64,000 nucleotides of DNA from JAHFUA01 sp963733935 (GCA_963733935.1 CAVTEQ010000019.1:69332-133331), one strand, 5' to 3'. Shown: positions 1 to 8,778, counted from the stretch's first letter. The notes: generated from the sequence alone by a model not told the origin. Numbers and translations are program-made.

Positions 1-76
1 TATCTCGCAATTGCGTTCGTCGCACCTTGGCCACCGTTTCTGGTCGGGTCAGCGCTGACGGCGTCATTCATCCTCC

Positions 77-106
77 ATGTACGTTCCGTACGCTTGCTAC
101 GTACAT
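77..106. promoter_or_regulatory. 8-bp inverted repeat upstream of the permease gene
   Basis: ATGTACGT at 77-84 and its exact reverse complement at 99-106 are 22 bp apart centre to centre, about two helical turns. This spacing suits a dimeric repressor or activator. It lies about 140 bp before the permease start. No other gene is visible in the first 243 bases. The regulator is unknown. Confidence 0.35.
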
Positions 107-243
107 AACATCATAGACCCGAAATGGCTCTCCGAGCAACCCGATACGCGGTCCCGTACTGGATTGAGGACCAAAAAATTCAGCCTGCGGGAGCCCACTG
201 GGACGGAAGGCTTTCCCCGGTAAGGTAAAATTCCCCTTCACTC

Positions 244-2520
244 ATGGGGATGGGATCCGGAATCAATAAACCCGTAGTGCAGGCTCCTCCCGCTAAAGCC
301 TCCGGCATGGCGGGAGCCCAGCGCGTGCTGGTGGCCACTACCGCCATGCTCGCCTTCATCTCCTTCTGGCGGGCGGCGGCGATCGTGCTCAATGACATGG
401 GCTCGTCGGCCTTCTACGCCGGCGCCATCGCCGAACACTTCGTGGGCAAACCCGCTCCCTGGTTCATCCTCGCCATCATGTTGCTGTCTTATGCCGTGCG
501 CTCGGTCTACATCGAGAGCTGCAGCATGTTCGTGCGCGGCGGCGTCTACCGGGTGGTGAAAGAGGCCATGGGCGAGACTCTGGCCAAGTTCTCGGTTTCC
601 GCGCTGATGTTCGACTACATCCTGACCGGACCGATCAGCGGTGTGTCCGCCGGCCTGTATTTGACCGGATTGCTCAACGAGTTGTTGCACCACTTCCACG
701 CCAATTTCGAACTGCCCATGAACGGGACGGCCGCCGTCTTTGCCGTCCTGGTGACCCTCTATTTCTGGTGGGAGAACATCAAGGGCATCCCTGAATCCAG
801 CGAAAAAGCCTTGCGGATTATGTATGTGGCCACGGTGATGGTGGTCATCATGATCGGCTGGTGCGGTTATACGTTGTGGCTGCGCCACCCTCAGCTTCCG
901 CCCTTGCCGAGTCTCTCGAACCTCGTTTACTCGGAAGATGCGCTGGGATGGTTGCGCCATACCTCTTTGCCCTACACCGTCGGGCTGATCGGCGTCCTGG
1001 TGGGCCTCGGACATTCGGTTCTGGCCATGAGCGGCGAAGAGACCATGGCCCAGGTCTACCGCGAAATCGAGCACCCCAAGCTGCGCAACCTGGAGAAGGC
1101 CGGCTTCGTCATCTTTGTTTACAGCCTGATTTTCACCGCCGGGGTCGCCTTCTTCGCGGTGATGATCATCCCCGATTCGGTCCGCCACAACTTCTTCGAC
1201 AACCCCATCGGCGGGCTGGCCATGTACCTGGTGGGACCGCTGTCGCTGCGCCTGGCCTTCCGCGCCTTCGTAGTAGTCGTGGGCGTGCTCATGCTGGCCG
1301 GCGCGGTCAACACCGCCATCGTGGGCTCGAACGGCGTGCTGAACCGGGTCTCCGAGGATGGCATTCTCCCCGACTGGTTTCGCCGGCCGCATCTTCGCTT
1401 CGGGACCTCCTATCGCATCCTGAACATGGTGGTAGCGCTGCAACTGCTCACCATCGTTCTGAGCCGCGGCAACATCTTCCTGCTGGGCGAGGCGTATGCC
1501 TTTGGCGTGATGTGGAGCTTCGCCATGAAGGGCCTGGCCGTGCTGGTGCTTCGCTACAAGGCGCCGGGTAAGCGCGAGTTTCGCGTACCCCTCAACCTGC
1601 AGATTGGCAACCTGGAGATCCCTATCGGACTGGGTCTAATCACCCTCACCCTCTTCGCTTTGTGCTTGATCAATCTGTTCACCAAGGAGATCGCCACCCT
1701 TTCAGGCGTCGCGTTCACGCTCATCTTTTTCGCCGTCTTTACGATTTCCGAGAGGGTGACCAAGAAGCGGCACGCGGCGCACGCCGAGCTTGATCAGTTC
1801 AATCTCGAACCGCGCGAGGATCTCGCTCCGGAAAGCGTGGGAGTCCGTCCGGGGAACATCCTGGTGATGGTCCGCAATTACAACACGCTTCATGGACTGG
1901 GGGCGGTCCTCGACCGGGTCGATACTCACAAGCAGGACGTGGTGGTGCTGCACCTGCGCTTCCTCGACCGCTCCGGCGAATATGAGCTGGTGCCCGAGCA
2001 GCTCTTCAGCGGGGAAGAGCAGGAACTCTTTACCCGCGCCCTCGGCTTGGCGGAAAAGAAGGGGAAGAGCATCCATCTGGCGGTGGCCGCCGCCACCGGA
2101 AAGTGGGACGCCATCTTGCGCGCCGCGCAAAGCATGCGCTCCTCCACGGTAGTTCTGGGCCCTTCGCCCACGCGGCCGGTCACTGAGGAGGCGCGCATCG
2201 CGGGCCTGGCTTGGGAGCGCCTACCCGATCCGAAACCTCAGCTCACGCTGGAGGTTTACTTTCCCGGTGGCCAGGAGCATATTTTTTACCTCGGCCCGCA
2301 TGCCCCGCGCCTGACGCCCAAGGAGATCGATCTGCTGCACAGCATCTGGCTCGAACTTAGCCAGGACGTGGCGCCCGAAGAACTGCATCATCACGATATC
2401 GTCCATTTCGCCCTGGAAGAGCTCAAGCAGGAACTCAGCAGCGAGGAGCGGGAGCAGGTCCTGCAGCGGCTGCGCCAGCACCTGGAGGCAATTCGGGACC
2501 GGCGGATGCCGTCCCCTTAA
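244..2520 (+). CDS. APC-family permease with C-terminal cytosolic domain
   Basis: A 758-aa protein. Residues 25-500 carry about twelve hydrophobic segments of the amino acid-polyamine-organocation superfamily, including a GISE-like stretch (GEETMAQVYREIEHP, near 260) and NTAIVGSNGVLNRVSEDGILP (near 355), typical of APC cores. Residues 505-758 are soluble and contain a universal-stress-like alternating beta/alpha region with a conserved 'VLGPSP' turn, then a Glu-rich helical tail. The substrate cannot be read from sequence; amino acid or cation uptake are both possible. A KdpD-like kinase gene follows after 21 bp, so the two are probably cotranscribed and the kinase may sense transport or potassium/turgor state (inference). 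Confidence 0.8.
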   Translation: MGMGSGINKPVVQAPPAKASGMAGAQRVLVATTAMLAFISFWRAAAIVLNDMGSSAFYAGAIAEHFVGKPAPWFILAIMLLSYAVRSVYIESCSMFVRGGVYRVVKEAMGETLAKFSVSALMFDYILTGPISGVSAGLYLTGLLNELLHHFHANFELPMNGTAAVFAVLVTLYFWWENIKGIPESSEKALRIMYVATVMVVIMIGWCGYTLWLRHPQLPPLPSLSNLVYSEDALGWLRHTSLPYTVGLIGVLVGLGHSVLAMSGEETMAQVYREIEHPKLRNLEKAGFVIFVYSLIFTAGVAFFAVMIIPDSVRHNFFDNPIGGLAMYLVGPLSLRLAFRAFVVVVGVLMLAGAVNTAIVGSNGVLNRVSEDGILPDWFRRPHLRFGTSYRILNMVVALQLLTIVLSRGNIFLLGEAYAFGVMWSFAMKGLAVLVLRYKAPGKREFRVPLNLQIGNLEIPIGLGLITLTLFALCLINLFTKEIATLSGVAFTLIFFAVFTISERVTKKRHAAHAELDQFNLEPREDLAPESVGVRPGNILVMVRNYNTLHGLGAVLDRVDTHKQDVVVLHLRFLDRSGEYELVPEQLFSGEEQELFTRALGLAEKKGKSIHLAVAAATGKWDAILRAAQSMRSSTVVLGPSPTRPVTEEARIAGLAWERLPDPKPQLTLEVYFPGGQEHIFYLGPHAPRLTPKEIDLLHSIWLELSQDVAPEELHHHDIVHFALEELKQELSSEEREQVLQRLRQHLEAIRDRRMPSP

Positions 2521-2541
2521 TCGCCGTTTGACCGTACAATC

Positions 2542-3990
2542 ATGCCCGTGAGCAAGTCTGCACAGGCGGTCTGGCGCTTTGCGGCCGTGGCCGCCATCGA
2601 CGCGCTGATCGTGTGGATCTTCTACCGCGGCATCCACGTGAATCCCACCACCGTAGGATTCACCTTCCTGCTGGCCATTCTGGCGGTCGCGGCCTCCTGG
2701 GGACTGCACTACGCCGTCGTCATGGCGGTGGTAGCCACGCTGGCCTATAACTATTTCTTTCTGCCGCCGGTGCTGCGGTTCACCATCGCCGACCCGCAGA
2801 ACTGGGTGGCGCTGGTGGCCTTTCTGATCACCGCGATCCTCGCCAGCCAGCTCGCCGAGCGCGCCCGCCGCGAGGCATGGCAATCGAACCAGCGCCGCCA
2901 GGAGGTGGAGCGCCTCTACGCCTTCAGCCAGCAGCTCCTGGTGACGGAAAATGTGTTCACGCTGCTGAACAGCGTTCCCGCCTACATCGTGGATTCTTTC
3001 GGCGTAGCCGGGGCAGCGGTCTTCCTGGAGAACAAGCAGAAGACGTACTTTTCCGACATTTCGCTCCAGTCCTCCTTGCCGGTGGAGGAATTGAAGACTG
3101 CCTGCAGCCGCGGCGAGCCGCTAAGCGATCGCGGGCGCGGCCTTTGTCTGATGCCCTTGCGGATGGGCGTGCGCTCCATTGGATGCCTGGGCGTGACCGG
3201 CTGCCATCTTTCGCGCGAAACCCTGGAAGCCATCGGCAGTCTGATCGCCATCGCCATGGAGCGCGCCGGCACCATGGAGAAGCTTTCCAAAGCCGAAGCC
3301 GCGCGCGAGAGCGATCGCCTGCGTTCCCTGCTGCTCGATTCCGTCACCCATGAATTTCGCACCCCACTGACCGCCATCAAGGCATCGGCGGAAACCCTGA
3401 TGTCCGAGCTCAAGCTGGAGAAGCCGGAGCTCAAAGAACTGCTGGTGGTAATCAACGAAGAGAGCGACCGGCTCAACCGCCTGGTGGGAGAAGCTGCGGA
3501 AGTGGCGCAACTGGACTCCCACCAGGTCGAACTTCGTTTCGAGCCGCACCCCATGCGCGAAGCCGTGGAGCTGGCTCTGCAGCAATCCCGGCACGCGCTG
3601 GAACATCACCCGGTTGAGATCTCGATCCCCGATACTCTGCCTGTCCTGCGGATGGATCTTGACCGCATCACCGAGGTCCTGACCCAACTCATCGACAACG
3701 CCGCCAAGTATTCCGCCCCGGAGACGCCCATCCACATCACCGCCGACGTGCGCGACGGACAACTGGTTACCAGCGTTGCCGATCACGGTCCCGGCATCGA
3801 TGATCTCGAACAGTCCATGATCTTCGAGAAGTTCTACCGCGGACGCGATCAGCGCCTCTCCATTCAGGGAACCGGCATGGGTCTGGCCATCGCCAAGGCC
3901 ATCGTGGAGCTGCACGGCGGGACCATCGGCGTCACCAGCCAAGTAGGCCGCGGTTCCGTGTTCCACTTCTCTCTCCCGTTGGCCGCGTGA
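2542..3990 (+). CDS. KdpD-like sensor histidine kinase (DUF4118-GAF-HisKA-HATPase)
   Basis: A 482-aa inner-membrane kinase. Four hydrophobic segments at about 12-105 match the DUF4118 module of KdpD. A GAF-like domain spans about 125-250. The phosphoacceptor H270 lies in SVTHEFRTPLTAIK, and the ATPase domain has IDNAAKYSA (N box), DHGPGID (G1) and GTGMGLAIAKAIVELHGG (G2). It lacks the N-terminal KdpD and USP domains of full KdpD. No receiver gene or kdpABC genes are adjacent, so its response regulator must be elsewhere. It is 21 bp downstream of the permease and likely shares its mRNA. Confidence 0.85.
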   Translation: MPVSKSAQAVWRFAAVAAIDALIVWIFYRGIHVNPTTVGFTFLLAILAVAASWGLHYAVVMAVVATLAYNYFFLPPVLRFTIADPQNWVALVAFLITAILASQLAERARREAWQSNQRRQEVERLYAFSQQLLVTENVFTLLNSVPAYIVDSFGVAGAAVFLENKQKTYFSDISLQSSLPVEELKTACSRGEPLSDRGRGLCLMPLRMGVRSIGCLGVTGCHLSRETLEAIGSLIAIAMERAGTMEKLSKAEAARESDRLRSLLLDSVTHEFRTPLTAIKASAETLMSELKLEKPELKELLVVINEESDRLNRLVGEAAEVAQLDSHQVELRFEPHPMREAVELALQQSRHALEHHPVEISIPDTLPVLRMDLDRITEVLTQLIDNAAKYSAPETPIHITADVRDGQLVTSVADHGPGIDDLEQSMIFEKFYRGRDQRLSIQGTGMGLAIAKAIVELHGGTIGVTSQVGRGSVFHFSLPLAA

Positions 3991-4126
3991 GGGTGACTGG
4001 TGAGCGGACGCTGCCCGTCGTGCAGATCAGGCGGGTGCTCAACTAAGACAACCCGGATTCCCCGAGTGGCAGAACCCATTCGGTTACAATATCCACATCC
4101 AAAATAGTTAAGATCGGTTCGCGGAA

Positions 4127-4525
4127 GTGGAGAATCTTCTCAATCTTTGCTGGGTGCTGCTGGCGCTCGCCGCCTTGTCAGCGTGGCGGTTCCAGGGTGC
4201 GCGCAGCCGGCGCGGTGGCCTCGGGCTGGTGGCCATGCTGTGCGTGCTGGCGCTGATGTTCCCAGTGATTTCCGCGACGGATGATCTCCATCCCGCAACG
4301 CAGGCCGTCGAAGATGCCTCCAAGCGTTCCCAAAAGCATTGGAGTGCGATCAATTGGCTTGCCACTCACATCAAGCACGGCGCCACCCCCGCACTGATTG
4401 TTTCTACACGGCTGGTCTTTCAGCCCACGATCGAGCGGTTATGGGAGCCGGCATCCGCCCCGAACTCGCATCCCGGCTTTAGGCTTCTGCTCTTCGGGCG
4501 TCCTCCTCCGGTTCGAACCTCCTAG
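4127..4525 (+). CDS. small membrane protein, function unknown
   Basis: A 132-aa ORF with a GTG start, after a 136-bp gap from the kinase. Two hydrophobic helices (about 3-20 and 31-50) are separated by an Arg-rich loop. The sequence then becomes polar, with an ISATDDLH motif just after the second helix. The C-terminal third is Pro/Arg-rich and may not be conserved. No family is recognised with confidence. No good Shine-Dalgarno precedes the GTG. Confidence 0.45.
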   Translation: MENLLNLCWVLLALAALSAWRFQGARSRRGGLGLVAMLCVLALMFPVISATDDLHPATQAVEDASKRSQKHWSAINWLATHIKHGATPALIVSTRLVFQPTIERLWEPASAPNSHPGFRLLLFGRPPPVRTS

Positions 4526-4630
4526 CGAAGTTTCCGCCAAAGCAGCAGGCGCTCAGCCAGATGGGATGAGCGCTGCGAATTTGTTCCGTGGCTGATCACC
4601 GTGGAAGCGCGATTCCATGCAACAACATCC

Positions 4631-5227
4631 ATGTCGAACGCGATAACCATCGTTGCCGATCACCGAGAGATCGTTACCCTGCGAGACATCTTGCCGGAGG
4701 CCGCGGGGCTGCGCGTTCTCTTCGTCGCCAGGACGCCCACGCCCGCCAGCGTCGAGGCCGGGCACTACTTTCAAGGCAGGCAGGGAAAGATGTTCTGGAA
4801 CCGGCTGAGAAACGCCGGGCTGCTGACGGCGACGACCGCCTTCGAGGACGATTCGCTCCTCTCCCACGGATACGGGCTTATCGACCTGGCTAAGATCCCG
4901 CGAGAGCACGGACAAGAGCCGTCGCGGGAAGAATACGCCGCCGGAGCGGAGCGAATTCTGGAACTCATCGGCCGCCATCGGCCAAAGATCGTGGTGTTCG
5001 TTTATAAGAAGGTGCTGGACAAGATAACGGCGGTCAGATTCGGCATCCAAAAAAAGTCGCGATACGGATTTAATCCCTGGCTGGAGACATTTTTCGGAGC
5101 GCGAGTGTTTGTATTCCCGCTACCCGGAACGCCCTGCAACACCGTGGACGCCGCATCCGCAATGCAGGACCTGGTGATCGCCTGCCAGCAAGGTTCTGCA
5201 GCAGCAGAACTGAATCTGGTTTCTTGA
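4631..5227 (+). CDS. uracil-DNA glycosylase superfamily protein (Mug/TDG-like)
   Basis: A 198-aa protein from ATG 4631; an in-frame GTG at 4601 would add ten poorly conserved residues. The N-terminal strand LRVLFVARTPTPASVEAGHYFQ and the following FWNRLRNAGLL resemble the substrate-pocket region of mismatch-specific uracil/thymine glycosylases, where FWxxLxxAGL is typical. The late FPLPGTPCN segment sits where the NPSGLN/HPS motif is expected. The usual N/G catalytic motif (GINPG) appears as VARTPTP, so activity is uncertain. It would act in base excision repair of uracil or G:T mismatches if active. Confidence 0.6.
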   Translation: MSNAITIVADHREIVTLRDILPEAAGLRVLFVARTPTPASVEAGHYFQGRQGKMFWNRLRNAGLLTATTAFEDDSLLSHGYGLIDLAKIPREHGQEPSREEYAAGAERILELIGRHRPKIVVFVYKKVLDKITAVRFGIQKKSRYGFNPWLETFFGARVFVFPLPGTPCNTVDAASAMQDLVIACQQGSAAAELNLVS

Positions 5228-5378
5228 TCCGTGCCCATCCGTGAAAATCCGTGGCAGGGTTGTTCTCCGAATTTCCGATGCATTGCATGAAAAAAATAGT
5301 GGATTCCTTGGCTCCCAACAGGCGTCTAATGCTTCGACTACGCAGCAATCCATGTTGAACCCTTGCCAGAACACGCGA

Positions 5379-5447
5379 ATGACCTGTTGTTGCGCTTGTT
5401 GTTGTCGTGTGTCTTCGGGCGGGGAGAGAGCTGATTTAGAGATCTAG
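5379..5447 (+). CDS. polycysteine leader peptide of the sulfur operon
   Basis: A 22-codon ORF that reads Met-Thr-Cys3-Ala-Cys3-Arg and then twelve more residues; six of its codons 3-9 are Cys (TGT/TGC). An in-frame ATG at 5352 would add nine residues including one more Cys. The stop (TAG 5445-5447) lies 23 nt before a strong intrinsic terminator, and the gene after that encodes a siroheme sulfite/nitrite reductase. This arrangement is that of an amino-acid attenuator. Polycysteine leader ORFs before sulfur-assimilation genes are known in mycobacteria. No clear Shine-Dalgarno is visible for either start. Function is inferred from layout. Confidence 0.65.
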   Translation: MTCCCACCCRVSSGGERADLEI

Positions 5448-5470
5448 CAATCAAAATCGATTTCTAAGAG

Positions 5471-5517
5471 GGCCTGCCGCCGGAAGCATAAACGGGCGGC
5501 AGGCCTTTTTGTTTTTT
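5471..5517 (+). terminator. intrinsic terminator / attenuator before the sulfite reductase gene
   Basis: A perfect 11-bp stem, GGCCTGCCGCC (5471-5481) with GGCGGCAGGCC (5495-5505) and a 13-nt loop, is followed by TTTTTGTTTTTT (5506-5517). It sits only 13 bp before the ATG of the reductase, so in its default state it would stop transcription into the operon. GGCGG at 5418-5422, just after the Cys codons, can pair with CCGCC in the left arm, which would be a weak 5-bp antiterminator. Confidence 0.85.
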
Positions 5518-5530
5518 GCGAGGGATCGCG

Positions 5531-7234
5531 ATGCCAGAGGCAGCGAAGGAAACCAAGGCGCAACGGGTGGAACGCCTGAAGCGGGAGAAGAACCCGCTGG
5601 AGAGCCTGCACGAGATTCGCAGGTTCGCGCAGCAGGGGTTCGCTTCGATTCCGCCAGAATGGATTGGCACGTACTTCCGCTGGTGGGGCGTCTATACGCA
5701 GGGCGACGGCGCTGGGGCCGTCGGCGGCAGCAATGGTGAAGGCAAGGCGATGCCGTACTTCATGGTGCGCATTCGCATCCCCAACGGGATCCTCTCCTCG
5801 CAGCAGCTTCGCACCGTTTCCGAGCTGACCCGGGATTACGCCCGCGGCGTAGCCGACATCACGGTGCGGCAGAATATCCAGCTCCATTGGGTCCAGATCG
5901 AGGCGCTGCCGGAGCTGTTGGAGCGGCTGTGGCGATCGGGCCTGACCACGAACGAAGCTTGCGGCGACGTGACCCGCAACATCACCGGCTGCCCCCTCGC
6001 CGGGGTGGACGCGGACGAAATCTGCGATGCTTCACCGCTCGTGCGCGAGGCCACACAACTCCTGGTGCCCGACCCGGAGTTTTATAACCTGCCGCGAAAG
6101 TTCAAGATCTCGATCACCGGATGCCGCGCCTGGTGCTCCTATCCCGAGATTAACGACATTGGTCTTACCGCTGTCCAGCGCTCCGAGAACGGCAAGTCCG
6201 AGATCGGTTTCTCGCTTCGCGTCGGCGGCGGGTTGTCCACCGATCCGCACCTGGGCGTGCGGCTGAATGCATTCGTTGCCTGGCGCCAGGCGCTCCCCGT
6301 GATTAAGGGCATTGCCGAAATCTTTCGCGATGCCGGCGTGTTGCGGGAACACCGCGAGCGCGCTCGCCTCAAGTTCCTCTTCCTCCGCCATGGCTGGACT
6401 CCGGAAAAATTTCAGCAGGAGCTGGAACAGCGCATCGGATTCACCCTCGATCCCGCCGTTCCCGAAGAAGCGCCGAGCGATGTTTATCGCGACCACGCCG
6501 GCATTCATCGCCAGAAACAGCCTGGGTACAGCTATGTTGGCGCCGCGGTCCTGCGCGGACGCTTGACCGCCGACCAGATGCGCGCCGCCGCCGACCTCGC
6601 CGAGCAGTTCGGCAGCGGAGAGCTGCGCACCACCAACATGCAGAACCTGCTGATCCTAAACGTCCCCAATGGCAGGACGGACGAACTGGGAGAAGCGCTC
6701 GCCGCAGTCGGACTGCCCGTTCATGGATCTCCGTTTTGGCGAGGTGCCGTCGCCTGCACCGGCACCGAATTCTGCAAGCTGGCGATTACCGAGACCAAGG
6801 GATTCTCGCGCTGGCTGGTGGAGGAAATGGAAGAACGGCTGCCGGAGTTCGATCAGCAGTTGAAGCTGCATGTAACCGGATGTCCCAACAGTTGCGGACA
6901 GCACTGGATCGCCGACCTCGGGCTCGAAGGCAAAAAGATCAAAGTCGGCGACCGTCTGCAGGATGCCTACTTCTTCTGCGTGGGCGGCGCCGTCGGCCAG
7001 CATCAAGCCATCGCCCGCGCGACGGGGTACCGCTGCCTGGCCGTCGAGGTTCCTGACGCCATCGAGCGGCTGCTGCGCGCATACCTCGAGCTGCGTCTGC
7101 CGGGCGAGAACCTGCGCAGGTTTTTCGGCCGCTTCAGCGATGCCGAGATTCGAGTCTTCCTGGCCGGCATTCCGATCGAGGCGGTAGCGCGCGATCTGCC
7201 GTCCGCCAGGGCGCCGCACGGAGTCGAGGGCTGA
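5531..7234 (+). CDS. siroheme [4Fe-4S] sulfite (or nitrite) reductase
   Basis: A 567-aa hemoprotein that catalyses six-electron reduction of sulfite to sulfide or nitrite to ammonia with ferredoxin. It shows the duplicated half-domain layout of the family: Arg-rich substrate-site segments (ITVRQNIQLHWVQ, DVTRNITGCPLAG) and a siroheme/cluster Cys set CTGTEFC ... TGCPNSC near residues 425-475. CTGxE[FY]CKL followed by GCPNSC is close to mycobacterial SirA, which was once called NirA but reduces sulfite. The ATG at 5531 is preferred over TTG 5516 because GAGGG precedes it. The polycysteine leader upstream argues for assimilatory sulfite reduction. Siroheme synthesis genes follow directly. Confidence 0.85.
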   Translation: MPEAAKETKAQRVERLKREKNPLESLHEIRRFAQQGFASIPPEWIGTYFRWWGVYTQGDGAGAVGGSNGEGKAMPYFMVRIRIPNGILSSQQLRTVSELTRDYARGVADITVRQNIQLHWVQIEALPELLERLWRSGLTTNEACGDVTRNITGCPLAGVDADEICDASPLVREATQLLVPDPEFYNLPRKFKISITGCRAWCSYPEINDIGLTAVQRSENGKSEIGFSLRVGGGLSTDPHLGVRLNAFVAWRQALPVIKGIAEIFRDAGVLREHRERARLKFLFLRHGWTPEKFQQELEQRIGFTLDPAVPEEAPSDVYRDHAGIHRQKQPGYSYVGAAVLRGRLTADQMRAAADLAEQFGSGELRTTNMQNLLILNVPNGRTDELGEALAAVGLPVHGSPFWRGAVACTGTEFCKLAITETKGFSRWLVEEMEERLPEFDQQLKLHVTGCPNSCGQHWIADLGLEGKKIKVGDRLQDAYFFCVGGAVGQHQAIARATGYRCLAVEVPDAIERLLRAYLELRLPGENLRRFFGRFSDAEIRVFLAGIPIEAVARDLPSARAPHGVEG

Positions 7235-7237
7235 AGC

Positions 7238-7853
7238 ATGAGCGCGCTTTTTCCCATGTTCGTCAAACTCTCCGGCCGCCGGTGCCTGGTGGTGGGTGGC
7301 GGCGCCATCGCCGAAGGAAAAGTGGAGAGCCTGCTCGCGTCCGGCGCCAGCGTAGTGGTCGTCGCGCCCGAAGTCACCGGCAAGATCGCCGATTGGAGCG
7401 GGGAGCGCCGTCTCGTCTGGCATGCGCGCCGGTTTCAGCCTGCGGACTTGGAGAATGCATTTCTCGTGGTAGCCGCAACCGGCGTGGACGCGGTGAATGA
7501 ATCAGTTTTTCGCGAGGCGGAGGCGCGCGGCATCCTGTGCAACGCCGTCGATGAGCCCGAGCGATGCCACTTCTACTATCCGGCAATCGTGCGCCGCGGC
7601 CCGTTGCAAATCGCAATCTCGACCAGCGGTCTCAGTCCTGCGCTGGCGCACCGGTTGCGCGATCGAGCTCGAACAGCAGTTCGGGCCCGAATACGAAGCC
7701 TGGCTCCAGGAGTTGGGCACGATGCGGAAACGTGTCTTCGCCGAGAGAGCCGATCCTCGGCGCAGAGCTCGCATCCTGCAGCGCTTGGCGAGCGGCCGCT
7801 CGTTCACCCGCTTCCTGCGCAGGAAGAAAATCCGCAGCGGAGGTCGCGCCTGA
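7238..7853 (+). CDS. precorrin-2 dehydrogenase / sirohydrochlorin ferrochelatase, frameshifted
   Basis: The N-terminal Rossmann motif GGGAIAEGKVESLLASGA and the signature FYYPAIVRRGPLQIAISTSG ... SPALAHRLR identify the siroheme synthase domain that oxidises precorrin-2 and inserts iron. After RLR (7658-7660) the reading frame is lost. The family-like continuation IELEQQFGPEYEAW resumes in the +1 frame if one base (G7661) is skipped, and runs to a TGA at 7851-7853 that overlaps the next ATG (TGATG). As sequenced, the original frame instead stays open and joins the next gene, giving a 463-aa CysG-like fusion with about 60 nonsense residues. This may be a sequencing error or a real frameshift. 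Confidence 0.75.
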
Positions 7854-8629
7854 TGGGCAAGATCTACCTCGTCGGCGCTGGTCCCGGTGATCCGGAGCTG
7901 CTCACGGTGAGGGCTGCGCGGATTCTTGCCGCCGCCGATCTTGTGCTGCACGACGCCCTGGTCACCCGAGAAATTCTGGACCTGGTGTCGCCGCAAGCGC
8001 GCGTCATCGACGTGGGCAAGCGCTGCGGACAAAAACTCCTCACCCAGGAAGAAATCAATTCTTATCTGGTGCACGCTTCGGCTCACGCCGGCATTGTGGT
8101 TCGCCTGAAGTGCGGCGACCCGCTGATTTTCGGACGCGCGGGCGAGGAGATCGAAGCCCTGAAAAATGCGGGCATCGATTTTGAAATTATCCCCGGCGTT
8201 ACTTCGGCGCTGGCAGCGGCAGCGGCGGCGCGCGTCTCGCTCACCGACCGGCGGCTTGCGTCGCAAGTCCTGTTCACCACCGCCCATCGCAAGGGCGGCA
8301 GCATGAACCTGGATTGGGCGAGCGCCATCCGAGCGGACGTCACCGTCGTGGTCTACATGCCGGGCAGCGCGTACGCCGAACTTGCGAGCGCGCTGGTTGA
8401 TCGCGGGCTCGATGCGCACACTCCGTGCGTCATCGTCTCGGCGGCGGCGCAACCATCCCAGCAGATGCAGTGGACCGATCTTGCCGGCTTGCGGAATTTG
8501 CGCGGCCTGCCGGCGCCGGCTCTGCTCATCGTGGGGCGAGTGGCGCGAACTCAGGTGGAAACCATCACCACAGACTTTTGGAAACAGCTTCCCGACCACA
8601 CTGGGGCGGGCGAACAACCAATCGCATGA
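7853..8629 (+). CDS. cobA: uroporphyrinogen-III C-methyltransferase (SUMT)
   Basis: A 258-aa protein that methylates uroporphyrinogen III twice with SAM to give precorrin-2, the first step to siroheme. It starts with the family signature LVGAGPGDPELLTVRAAR. GDPLIFGRAGEE and IIPGVTSALAAAA mark the SAM-binding and active-site loops, and the length is typical for a stand-alone SUMT. The ATG overlaps the stop of the preceding gene in its true frame, so the two were translationally coupled. It supplies the cofactor for the upstream reductase. Confidence 0.9.
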   Translation: MGKIYLVGAGPGDPELLTVRAARILAAADLVLHDALVTREILDLVSPQARVIDVGKRCGQKLLTQEEINSYLVHASAHAGIVVRLKCGDPLIFGRAGEEIEALKNAGIDFEIIPGVTSALAAAAAARVSLTDRRLASQVLFTTAHRKGGSMNLDWASAIRADVTVVVYMPGSAYAELASALVDRGLDAHTPCVIVSAAAQPSQQMQWTDLAGLRNLRGLPAPALLIVGRVARTQVETITTDFWKQLPDHTGAGEQPIA

Positions 8630-8649
8630 TGCGAAAAGGAGAACCATCC

Positions 8650-8778
8650 ATGAACAACGAAGAGAAGCGTTCTGGCTGGCGGCGCTTCAGGCTGTCGCTG
8701 GACACTTGGGCAGTCGCGAGCGCGCTTGCCTTGGCATTGCTGGTGCGGGCCGGCGTGCTCAAGCACATCCCCTGGTGA
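8650..8778 (+). CDS. 42-aa single-span membrane protein of the sulfur operon
   Basis: A short ORF with a charged N-terminus (MNNEEKRSGWRR), one hydrophobic helix (about residues 20-33) and a short polar tail. AAAAGGAG at 8634-8641 gives a Shine-Dalgarno sequence. It sits between the siroheme genes and the YeiH-type exporter, 20 bp after the former and 36 bp before the latter, so it belongs to the same transcript. Function is unknown; a small subunit of the exporter is one possibility. Confidence 0.6.
   Translation: MNNEEKRSGWRRFRLSLDTWAVASALALALLVRAGVLKHIPW

Noticed and set aside
238..1443. 401-codon antisense ORF over the permease gene
   Set aside because: Low-complexity His/Gly/Glu/Arg content and no ribosome site; it is a shadow of the permease frame.
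7238..8629. A genuine CysG-like fusion protein
   Set aside because: The linker between the two domains is not family-like, while the correct continuation is present in the +1 frame and ends exactly at the SUMT start.
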